Assembly: GCA_949752745.1 (NCBI GenBank)
Contig: OX457026.1
Coordinates: forward strand, 23,873,308-23,937,307
Length of the DNA stretch: 64,000 nucleotides
Source: Protula sp. h YS-2021
Taxonomy: Eukaryota; Annelida; Polychaeta; Sabellida; Serpulidae
Reading direction: 5' to 3'
Made by a program: the position numbers and the translations under genes. The notes under the pieces are model-generated. The model did no database searches. It was not told the DNA's origin and saw only the letters and a program-made list of their open reading frames with translations. Shown piece by piece: positions 56,369-64,000 of this stretch (positions within the stretch are counted from its first letter, which is position 1; each line of letters opens with the position of its first letter).

Positions 56369-56806
56369 TTACACCTTATAATCTTTGGATGGTACTTTTG
56401 GATGCCTGGTTGGTGTCCTTGGATGTCTGGCTAGTTTGTCATCTATGCTTAGCAGTCTTGAGCGGAGATCTGACGTGACTCTTGTGTACTGCATCAGCAG
56501 ACTGGACACTTGACAGGGTTTTCGGGATTGCTTTGTTCCCTCCAGCTGCATGGCAATTTCTCTGGCGCGATCGAAAGTTAAGTATGGTTCTAGTTGCAAT
56601 TTCTGGAAACATTTCTTATATAACAGGCCAATGAGCAATGAATCCCTTATCATATTCTTTTTGTTTTTGACAGCACAGATTTTAGCTAATTCATAAACTG
56701 ATTTTACGAATACTTTACTAGGGTATTGTTCCTTTTGATAGAATTTTTCCCGTTCCTGAATTACACTTATGCTTGTTCGGTCAACACTGCTAAGCATAGA
56801 TGACAA
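56369..56806 (-). pseudogene. gypsy gag C-terminal part
   Basis: 145-codon frame: FVKSVYELAKICAVKNKKNM, IRDSLLIGLLYKKCFQKLQL, PYLTFDRAREIAMQLEGTKQ. The L-x-x-A-x-x-C...IRD-x-L-x-x-G...L-x-x-A-x-x-x-A-x-x-x-E pattern is that of gypsy gag (retrotrans-gag). No zinc knuckle follows. The frame itself is open. Confidence 0.75.
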
Positions 56807-56810
56807 ATTT

Positions 56811-58210
56811 CGTCAGTACGGTTTCATAATTGTTCCTATCCTCACTTACAGAAAATGCAACATTTTTTGCAGATGTTTTCGGATTCGTATCCCATGGCGT
56901 ATATCAGCGAGCTGGTGTGGACTTCGTGGTCACTCTTATTTAATTTTGTTGCAACTCTGAATCTCTGACACCTTTTTTTCAATCACGCCAGGTTGACGAC
57001 TTGCTGAAATCAAATGGTTCAGGTGGCACAAACTTTGGCAGGGCTAAATTGCTTTTATTTTAACCTAGGTGACTTCAAGTTTTTACTTAACTTATTCCCG
57101 GTGATTTTAATTTGACATGAGCAATGGCTTTATTTTTGACATGTCATGTCTTGTACTCCATATGTTTTAAGAAAATTAATGAATATAAAAAGCATCACTT
57201 AAAGACACATAATTGAGACAAGACATTTAAATGCATTTAAAGTTTCTTGCGATAATCTCAAGTAGGGCTGCCCTATCTGAAAAACCTCAAATTTGTTGCT
57301 TCCCGAAACGCTTCGGATATTTGTAGGTGATGCTAATCACTGGAATTGGGATTTTTCTTAAGATGTGGGTTGCGTGTTTTTGATCCAATATATTACTTTA
57401 CCGCCTTTTTTTCTCTGTGAAAGGACGCCCTGATCCAGTTATCACATCAGGAATAAGTGAATGGAATCCTATGAGTAATTTTCTCAAAAAAAATGCAAGA
57501 TCGATTGCACTTATTCCAAAGTTTCCATCATTCAAACTTTTACTGAGAAAACTAGGAAAGTGTTAATAACGAAATATTTTTCCGTGGAATTAGATGTGTA
57601 AAATGAAGCTAATATACTTTTTACCCGATGGTTTGAGAAATAGATTTACATACGGCATGTCCCTGTTTTCTTTCAAGATCACTATATTTGAAAATGATAT
57701 TTTATTGCTTTAGTCAAATGAACCAATCTGAGAACATCTTAGCAGAGATACCTAAGATATCATCAATGATCCTCGTACATTAAATAAGTTCGATTTTATG
57801 CGTATCCACAATTACTTCTTTATATATCACCACTTACACGGCATCCCGCAGGCCATTTTTTTTCACTTCTATAGTTATGCGTCAAAGTTTAAGGTAGTAG
57901 TCTACATTGAATTCAAAAAGTGCTCAAGGCCAATACACACCCAACATCTTCGTTAATATATTACTACTTTATTTGTGTTCCCATCGGCGGTGGGAATTTT
58001 TTTTAAAATCCTCACTTAAGAAAATTACATTCCCCTTTGATAGTTCGTGTTTTCAGGGTCCTGCATGTACAGACACTATCTGATATACAGCTGTTAAACT
58101 TTTGATTTTCGTAAATCTCCATATTGTCGCCACCCTCATAAGACTGGCGATTAGGTACCGACAGTATGACGACAGTGTCGCTTGGGGAGGTCGATAAAGG
58201 GTTGATTTAC
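56811..58210. other. non-coding, nothing recognised
   Basis: AT-rich; may include the upstream end of the gypsy element. No gene, RNA or repeat supported. Confidence 0.4.
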
Positions 58211-58213
58211 TGT

Positions 58214-58402
58214 GTGTTGCTACCCCAGTTAGCAACACGACTCTCGTTCTCTTACTATCCGAAGAGTGGCAAAGATGCGCTTTTCAGCTAGTGAGAAGCG
58301 CGACTCTTCCAGCCTTAAATGATGTATAGAAGAGTTGGAAGGTGCACTTTTTGCCAGGTTAAAAAGTGCGACTCTTTGGGGCTGTTTCTTTCAGAAACAG
58401 CC
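58214..58402. other. cluster of tandem hairpins with conserved GACTCT
   Basis: Four stem-loops in 190 bases. 58214-58238: GTGTTGCTA/TAGCAACAC. 58261-58309: outer GAAGAGT/ACTCTTC, inner GCGCTTTTC/GAGAAGCGC. 58329-58377: outer GAAGAGT/ACTCTTT, inner GCACTTTTT/AAAAAGTGC. 58380-58402: GGCTGTTTCT/AGAAACAGCC, loop TTC. The first three are each followed by or end in GACTCT, spaced 63 and 68 bases. Between units 2 and 3 the inner stem changes a G-C pair to A-T on both arms. The last hairpin superficially recalls a histone-type 3' stem-loop but has a 10-bp stem and 3-base loop. AATAAA-like words follow (AAAATAAACTTCAATAAA). Confidence 0.7.
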
Positions 58403-58544
58403 TGTTTAATCCAAAATAAACTTCAATAAAAAGACTAAACTTTTATCTGTGATTTGTAGATTTATTCCTCTAATTCAGATTTTCTTCACAGATTCTACCT
58501 TGCTATCTTTATTCTCGGTTTCTCAATGGCTGTCAAGTAAGGCT

Positions 58545-58557
58545 CTCTCTCTTGCTC

Positions 58558-58621
<64 letters not shown>
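58545..58621. repeat. (TC)n microsatellite
   Basis: About 36 CT dinucleotides. A 20-bp near-perfect palindrome follows at 58637-58656 (CCGGGGAATTTATTCCCCGG). Confidence 0.95.
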
Positions 58622-58623
<2 letters not shown>

Positions 58624-58659
58624 CTCTCCAGCCTCCCCGGGGAATTTATTCCCCGGCTA

Positions 58660-59400
58660 TTCAGAGAGGGACTCCCTAGACAGCCAATGACAAACTGAAT
58701 TGACCCAAGCAGGAATCTAGACACGACAACATTGTTAATCAGTTATAAAGAAATCATAAGAAAATATTCAAAACACGAAGAGAGTGGCGGAGCTCTTACT
58801 GAAAAACATTGCCTAATAAGGGAGTAGATCTCGGGTCGTTGGCAGCCGGGAGAGTGGGGCATATTTTTCGAGGGTCGCGTCCAGAAACCGAGCTCGGCCC
58901 GTATTCTAAAAATCTCTTAAAATGCAAGCAAAATATTTACAAAAAAGAAAGAGGGCGACAACCCTAGGGTTCCCACAATAATTAGATATAAGGTTTTGTA
59001 GAAGTATACTTAGAACCATTCAGATTCCACCGTGAGTGAAGTTACCACCGATATCTCAAATGGAGTCGTTTTCTTAATTCTTTGGCTAAAGAATGAGAAC
59101 ACATAAAGCCTTTGTTGATTTTGGTTTTCTTACCTATTAAAACTGTAAAGCATTCGCCCTTAGAAAGAATTGAAGTATGTTTTGGGCAATCATTACATTG
59201 ATTCCTATTATGCTTACAGACACAATATAGGTAGCATTGCACCTTAATTAGCGAAAGACGAATAACAAGTCTGTGGGTGTCTTCCACATATTTTTGGACA
59301 AATACAGGGACAAAAACCCTTTGTTTCACACAGTCCCTACGGGGAAAACAATAGGTTAATACACCAAGCCGTAATTGATGCTTAAGGTGCTACTTTCGCC
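58660..59400. other. intergenic before AP3D1, no gene called
   Basis: A 95-codon minus ORF at 59042-59329 has a Cys-containing patch (CYLYCVCKHNRNQCNDC) but no complete zinc-binding pattern, splice signal or known family. I leave it as unassigned. Confidence 0.4.
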
Positions 59401-59426
59401 ATCGCAAGCGGCGCCCACGTCGACAG

Positions 59427-59436
59427 GTCATGTGAC
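59427..59436. promoter_or_regulatory. E-box GTCATGTGAC (MiT/TFE-type) upstream of AP3D1
   Basis: GTCATGTGAC is the M-box/CLEAR-like sequence bound by MITF/TFE factors in other animals, here ~140 bases before the AP3D1 ATG. It is overlapped by a CRE half site (TGACGT). The nearby sequence is CpG-richer (AAGCGGCGCCCACGTCGACA). Regulation is inferred. Confidence 0.5.
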
Positions 59437-59574
59437 GTACCGGAATACAAACAACAGCCATGTTTGACAGTTATTTTCCCAGTGATTTACTGTAAAAGCA
59501 GTACACTATAACGTTAATGGCTTTATAGCTTATCAACTCAGTCTTTTTATACACCGTCACTTGTAAGAATTAAA

Positions 59575-59670
59575 ATGGCATTGAAGAAAGTAAAGGGGAG
59601 TCTAGAGCGGGTTTTAGACAAAAATATGCAAGATCTTGTTCGAGGAATCCGAAATAATAAGGAACAAGAG
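59575..59670 (+). CDS. AP3D1: AP-3 complex subunit delta, coding exon 1
   Basis: ATG opens MALKKVKGSLERVLDKNMQD, LVRGIRNNKEQE, then the donor gtatgt at 59671. This is the highly conserved N-terminus of AP-3 delta adaptin, the large subunit of the AP-3 coat that sorts cargo from endosomes to lysosomes and lysosome-related organelles; Drosophila garnet is the orthologue. The exon is 32 codons and ends in phase 0. The start is fixed by the family MALK start and an upstream region without other ATG-frame candidates. The first intron is 3.7 kb and holds repeats. Confidence 0.95.
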
Positions 59671-60194
59671 GTATGTGATGCTTTTTATGTTACGGTATAT
59701 TACGGAGACATATCCCTTACATACTACAGTGGGATTTGTAGCTCGTGGACTTCCAGCGAAGCCGTGCTGTCATGTCGAACATGTCATCCTTTCTCACTGG
59801 ATTGTTGTCCCAGCGGACCCTTTCCATCTTCCTAGTTCAGAAAGTCCCGGAAAGTCATAGGAAGACAGCAAGAGTCATCTAGGACTAAATGAATTGTAGC
59901 TCCGAGTCTGCTGTTCTTTCAATTACTTCGTGTGTATCTCTCCCAGAGCTTTCAATTGTTTCGTTAATAGGGATCAACTTTGTTCTGAGACCCGCGGCCG
60001 GCATGTTAGTCCCGAATATCCAAGCAATGACGGAAAGTTCATGCATAAAATACCAGGGAAAAGATATGGAAATGTCAGCGATATGGAAAGGAGGCAGATC
60101 AATCCTTAATAAAGTTTCAGAACCTAAAATGTTTCACCACGTTCTTCATTGAAACATAATAATTGTCCCATATATGGCTCCTCTTGTACCCTTT

Positions 60195-60322
60195 TTTAGG
60201 CCCCAACCCTTCGGATTGGGGCCTATAGGTTTGGGGTGTCCGTCCGTCTTTCCGTCATCGTTTTACACCCCTATGAATTTGGGGGGCGGTTGGGGCCTGC
60301 TTGTGTTTCACAAATATTTACT
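60195..60322 (+). repeat. short interspersed repeat, copy 1
   Basis: Starts with the hairpin GGCCCCAACC-CTTC-GGATTGGGGCC, then TATAGGTTTGGGGTGTCCGT, CATCG, CCCTATGAATTTGGGGG, GGTTGGGGCCTGCTTGTGTT and TCACAAATA-TTACTTGT. The same ~127 bp recurs at 62511-62637 in the same orientation, ~95% alike by eye. No tRNA head; perhaps a small MITE. Confidence 0.85.
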
Positions 60323-60479
60323 TGTATTTTACAAAATTTGTAACAGACTACATGTCGTTTATTTCTTTGTTAAAGTGCAGAATATTTAGGCTCCGCGCTC
60401 TCGTGTCGTGTTTATTCGTGATTTAAGTGTCATGTGACCATATTCAAATGAAAGGTTTATAGATTATCTGTAAAATATA

Positions 60480-60830
60480 TACTCAATCAGGGTTCGAACT
60501 TAAGTGTTTTGACATGGTAGCGATTTTCGTCACCAATTTTTTTTCTGGTGGCGAAATTGAGTTGACCCGTAGCGAAAGGAGCCAACTGACAATAACATGA
60601 AAACAAGTCAGATAAGCGGTCCACTGTTTATTATCAATAAACCTGTATTGATCTAGCGAACTTGACAGACCGCCTGTTTGCCAATTAATAATGTTATTTA
60701 TGAAAAGAGAATTGTTGAAATTTGTAAAATATGTTTTCCTCAGATTTTTTGGTGGCAAAATTTCGCCACCAACATTTTTTTCTGATGGCGGAATTTCAAA
60801 ACTTGGTAGCAAATTGCCAACGCTAATTTT
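60480..60830. repeat. imperfect inverted patch with GGTGGCGAAATT words
   Basis: TGGTGGCGAAATTG (about 60546) and its partners (TTTGGTGGCAAAATTTCGCC at about 60747; GGTAGC-AATT elsewhere) form several short inverted pairs. Perhaps the decayed ends of a MITE. No gene. Confidence 0.4.
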
Positions 60831-61529
60831 GAACCTGAGACTCTAATAATTAATAGATGCACAATGTTCAATTTTAATTTCTTCCATACTTTTTGAAATA
60901 TCAGTTCAAAGCATTTTTTGTGGATAATTGCAAAAATTATTACCTTTTCAGGTACTAAACCATGCTCACTGTATGTAATCAAATGTTTATTATTGCGGGA
61001 GATATGTGGTTATTTCCAGATTCTTTACTTTAAAACAAAGAAAACGTGCCACAGAAGTACCAAAATCGCCCCAGAAGAGCGAGGATTTGAAGTGGTAGCC
61101 GATCCCCTAGTAGCGAGCTACTTCTTGGAATTAAGTCAGTTGTGTTTGTGAAGGGCAGCAGTTGAATAGTAAATCGAAATCGGTTGAATTTTCTGAATAG
61201 AAAATCGAACTGGGCACATTGATACGCCACTCCCAGTGCAGATTAAACAGAACTATTAAATCACTTTGACTAAGAAAAGTTGCAAGAGCTGTTCCATATG
61301 ACAGTGGAAGATTTGAATTTGTAACCAGTTTGAATCTACTGCTCTCCCTTTCTTCTACTTTTTTATGTGCCGACTTTACCGGGAGAACAGGAACGAAATA
61401 TTTTTGAGTGGTTGGGAGACAAGTTTTTGAAATTTCTTCCCAAGTGTGAAAGAAAAAAAATTTTCCCCGTTTTCTATTTGATACAGCAGAAATGCTTCCG
61501 CCCCCCCCCCCTCCCTCTTGTAAAGGGAT

Positions 61530-61770
61530 CTAGGACAGTTGTCTTGGTGGCTACTGTCCACGACAATTGCCCCCGAACTTTCTATAATGTATTGCAAAAA
61601 TACCAAAACGGAAGTCGCGTTACACAATTTCTTGTAACGATAAGCTTCCACTCGAATATCCACAACGAATGTACATTTAACCGAGCGACATTTAGTTGAA
61701 GTTGTTATCTACAAAGTTTAGCCGAAATGTAAAATTGTGGCTAAGCACTTCGCATTATTGGTGTGGTTGC
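61530..61770. repeat. decayed word-repeat fold-back element end
   Basis: TCTAGGACAGTTG and GACAATTGCCCC relate to the 10.6-kb MITE. GTACATTTAACCGAGCGACATTTAG and TAGCCGAAATG resemble 1226-1345 (GACATTTAGGTCAGCGAT, TTAGCCGAAACC). Fragmentary. Confidence 0.4.
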
Positions 61771-62510
61771 TTCTAAATTTTATCTGTTCATACGCACTGA
61801 ATATATTCTCTAACTACAATACCTGCGGATTCACGCGGTCTCATTTCCATGTCTATTTGAAATAAAGAACCGTGAATTGTTATGTGTGAATGACTCTCAT
61901 ACTGAAATTTGAAAAGTAATGCCAGTAGGCAGATAGTTGGAAAACGTGCGGTTGGAAAGTTTCTTGAGATCTTGTTGTGATGGAGGAGGGTTTTTTTGGT
62001 AGAAAATCCCAACGTTCCCGTCATTAGGAAATGCCGGGCGTATCCCCTTTTCCTATATTTTCGGGTTAAAAATGGCTTGAACAGTGAAGAAATGGCTTCA
62101 GCACTTTTAAGTAACACGTAATTCATTGACACGAGCACGCAATATACAAGGTAATGTGTTAGGGGTTAGAATATTACACTCTTGTTACATTACACCCCTC
62201 GGGTTAACAAAATTGCATGTCACCCTCGTAGCTATATCGTTATTATTTTGTTGCATTTGTAAAAATAACAGAAGCACAGAATAAGAAATGCGTGCCATGT
62301 TCAAAGTAGGTATTTTGCCGAAAAATAAAAAAACGGTTTTTTCCAAGACTGTGGAAAGAACGGAAGAACATCGAAAAAAGTGGCAGAAATGGAACATACT
62401 GAAATTCCCCTGAAATATCAATGGTTAACTTTGTAATTTTATTCGCAAGTAAATATGGCTATTAAGCTATTATTATGTTATTTTATATATGGCTATTATT
62501 TGACTGATTA

Positions 62511-62637
62511 GGCCCCAACCCTTCGGATTGGGGCCTATAGGTTTGGGGTGTCCGTCCGTCTGTCCGTCATCGCTATATACCCCTATGAATTTGGGGGCGG
62601 TTGGGGCCTGCTTGTGTTTCACAAATACTTACTTGTT
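62511..62637 (+). repeat. short interspersed repeat, copy 2
   Basis: Second copy of the 60195-60322 unit, same orientation, with minor differences (GTCCGTCTGTCCGTC, ATATACCCC). Both lie in AP3D1 intron 1. Confidence 0.85.
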
Positions 62638-63401
62638 AAAAATGGTCTGGGATTTGAATGACAGTGGACTGAGATGCATACCGTTCCGTGTATGGCTTGT
62701 TGAGACGTATAGGTTTACACAAAAGTGCTCAGGCACCAGGAAGTAAACACTGATAAACAGAATGGTGCTACTAAAGAGAGCTGCCATTTCCTGGAGGGCA
62801 TGTCACGGGGGATTAGCAGTAAGCTGTTGCGAGAGACTGCTTTCGGTTTTCTTTCACATTTGAGTGACAAAACTGCTTTTGCCGGGTGGTTAAAGAACTG
62901 CCGTTTTTTCAACCATGGCCATGTCAGGTTTTAAAGTGCCTCAACTCCAAAAGTTTAAAGCCAGGATTGGCAGGTTTTCCAAGAGAAAAGCACTGGAAGA
63001 AACCTGTTTTGCATAATGTCTGGACGACCTGCTTTCTTCCAGTCCCAAAGTGGACAAAATTGGAAGAAACTCTAAACTGTTTTAATGTGGAGTGGGTGCA
63101 CAGTATGAATTTTATAGTAAGTCAGCAAGTCTGACATATTTCAGTAATGCGACTAGTATTACACCAGACAAGCTGGAAATGCAGTCTGCCATGTTTAAGG
63201 AAATAAAAAGCATGGGAAGCTTGGTATAAAATACTTTTATTAAATGAGTGAATTTAATGGACTCTTATCTTTACACTGCGGAAGTTCATTAAATATGAAT
63301 TAAACGCCGCAAAACCTCAAGCTGTCCCGCTACGTTAAAAGTGTCAGATGTGTTCTTAAAAGTAATAGCGTGTGATCAAACTAGTAAACATTTCTTTTCA
63401 G

Positions 63402-63497
63402 TCAAAATATGTAGCTGAGTGCATTGGCGAGATAAAGCAAGAGCTTCGACAGGATAACTTGGCAGTAAAAGCGAATGCCGTCAATAAACTAACATAT
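63402..63497 (+). CDS. AP3D1: AP-3 complex subunit delta, coding exon 2
   Basis: 32 codons between TTCTTTTCAG and TAT|gtaagt: SKYVAECIGEIKQELRQDNL, AVKANAVNKLTY. These are the first HEAT/ARM-like helices of the adaptin N-terminal trunk, continuous with exon 1 and matching the animal AP-3 delta sequence (I-x-EIKQEL-QDN-AVKANAV-KLTY). Confidence 0.95.
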
Positions 63498-63892
63498 GTA
63501 AGTGCCTCCCTGTGGTCAAGTGTGAGTTAAGCCCCTTGGTTTGTAAGCGATGTGGGGATTTTATAAGTGGTCCTGTTGCATTCCTGTGTATGGTTGGTGT
63601 GGTGGGTTTTCGGTCTAGTTTATACTTTGGGTAGGCTGTGTGATCAGAAGGCGCTTAAACCATAAAGTACTTGACTTGACACGTAATGTTCCTTCTAGCA
63701 GAATGAGACAGAATTTCCTGACTGGTGTGGCCTACAGGTACATCTCGTTGATAAAGATCATGTCGGAACAAGCCAAAAAACGAATTTAATGCGATTTGTT
63801 CTGGAGCGGAATGCCATCGTTCAGTTGTACATGAACGTAAACACTTTGAAAACGTGACTGAACTATTGAGGCCAGGTGTGATTTATTTACAG

Positions 63893-63973
63893 CTGCAAAT
63901 GATCGGCTATGACATTAGCTGGGCTGCTTTTAATGTAATAGAAGTTATGAGTTCCCCAAAGTTCACACATAAG
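63893..63973 (+). CDS. AP3D1: AP-3 complex subunit delta, coding exon 3 (gene continues beyond window)
   Basis: 27 codons between TTTATTTACAG and AAG|gtaagg: LQMIGYDISWAAFNVIEVMS, SPKFTHK. LQM-GYDISWAAFN-IEVMS is near invariant in AP-3 delta. The remaining ~1000 residues lie to the right of the window. Confidence 0.95.
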
Positions 63974-64000
63974 GTAAGGATCACTTCGTATGTTCTAAAA

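Larger units (their letters stand above)
52891..56810 (-). mobile_element. degraded Ty3/gypsy retrotransposon
   Basis: On the minus strand the order is gag (56369-56806), remnants of protease/RT (about 55000-54400), RNase H (about 54060-53850) and integrase (53127-53500). This is the gag-PR-RT-RH-IN order of Ty3/gypsy. No LTR pair is found by eye, and every domain carries stops or shifts. It abuts the DIRS-like complex and reaches to about 1.5 kb from the hairpin cluster. Confidence 0.8.
59671..63401 (+). other. AP3D1 intron 1
   Basis: Donor gtatgt, acceptor TTTCTTTTCAG. It contains a fragment of the AGTCAT-hairpin repeat (59857-59885), two copies of a GGCCCCAACC repeat, a GGTGGCGAAATT inverted patch (about 60505-60820) and a word-repeat patch near 61530-61700. 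ORFs inside it are not supported as genes. Confidence 0.85.

Noticed and set aside
58380..58402. Histone mRNA 3' stem-loop
   Set aside because: Stem of 10 bp and loop of 3 differ from the 6-bp stem and 4-base loop of the canonical element; no histone gene lies upstream.
58449..58724. Ser-Leu and Arg-Glu dipeptide ORFs
   Set aside because: Direct translation of the (TC)n microsatellite.
59042..59329. 95-codon minus ORF with a Cys patch
   Set aside because: No complete zinc-binding pattern, no known family and no splice or promoter support.

Overview
The window is nuclear DNA of an animal, most likely a marine invertebrate; I cannot place it to phylum. The evidence is spliced genes with GT-AG introns, an AT-rich repeat-heavy background, and retroelement and Polinton-type families common in invertebrates. 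Only about 1% of the window is recognisable host coding sequence.

Host genes. (1) 1.0-2.1 kb, + strand: three phase-compatible terminal exons of a protein with a SAM/Pointed-like domain; its last exon runs into a 65-bp satellite. (2) 14.0-20.2 kb, + strand: a possible signal-peptide exon, then a WAP-like exon and a VWC-like exon that join in phase, giving a small secreted Cys-rich protein. (3) 22.3-22.6 kb, - strand: SMIM15, a one-exon CDS with a splice acceptor just before a start codon that is overlapped by a tiny uORF. (4) 59.6 kb to the right edge, + strand: the first three coding exons of AP3D1, the AP-3 adaptor delta subunit, with a promoter E-box of MiT/TFE type.

Mobile DNA fills much of the rest. 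0-20 kb holds fold-back MITEs (3.65-4.43, 5.0-5.25 and 10.6-11.5 kb), a pogo/Tigger-like remnant (6.6-7.8 kb), a tRNA-derived SINE head (9.2 kb), tandem arrays (14.4-16.6 kb) and a 345-bp-armed inverted repeat (17.26-18.99 kb). 20-30 kb holds tandem arrays and two interspersed families. 30.2-33.9 kb is a degraded Ngaro-type tyrosine-recombinase retrotransposon on the - strand with A1...B1-A2-B2 split direct repeats. 35.2-52.0 kb is a degraded + strand DIRS-like retroelement complex (gag, partial RT, RNase H, truncated recombinase, a second gag copy) bounded by inverted copies of a ~97-bp sequence. 52.9-56.8 kb is a degraded Ty3/gypsy element on the - strand.

The most interesting region is 36.49-43.70 kb: a ~7.2-kb insertion splitting the DIRS-like gag. 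It has long terminal inverted repeats that start AG and end CT and contain 87-bp tandem units. It carries PC4-like open frames and a broken C2H2 zinc-finger gene. Nested inside it is a 2.3-kb relative (39819-42125) with ~0.6-kb terminal inverted repeats, also AG...CT, and a perfect 6-bp target duplication GGTGTT. AG...CT ends plus 6-bp duplications are the hallmark of Polinton/Maverick (adintovirus-like) elements, yet no polymerase, integrase or capsid gene is seen. I read these as cargo-carrying and MITE-like Polinton derivatives.

A second structure worth checking lies upstream of AP3D1 (58.21-58.40 kb): a series of hairpins, three of them followed by the same GACTCT word, with one compensatory change between two stems.
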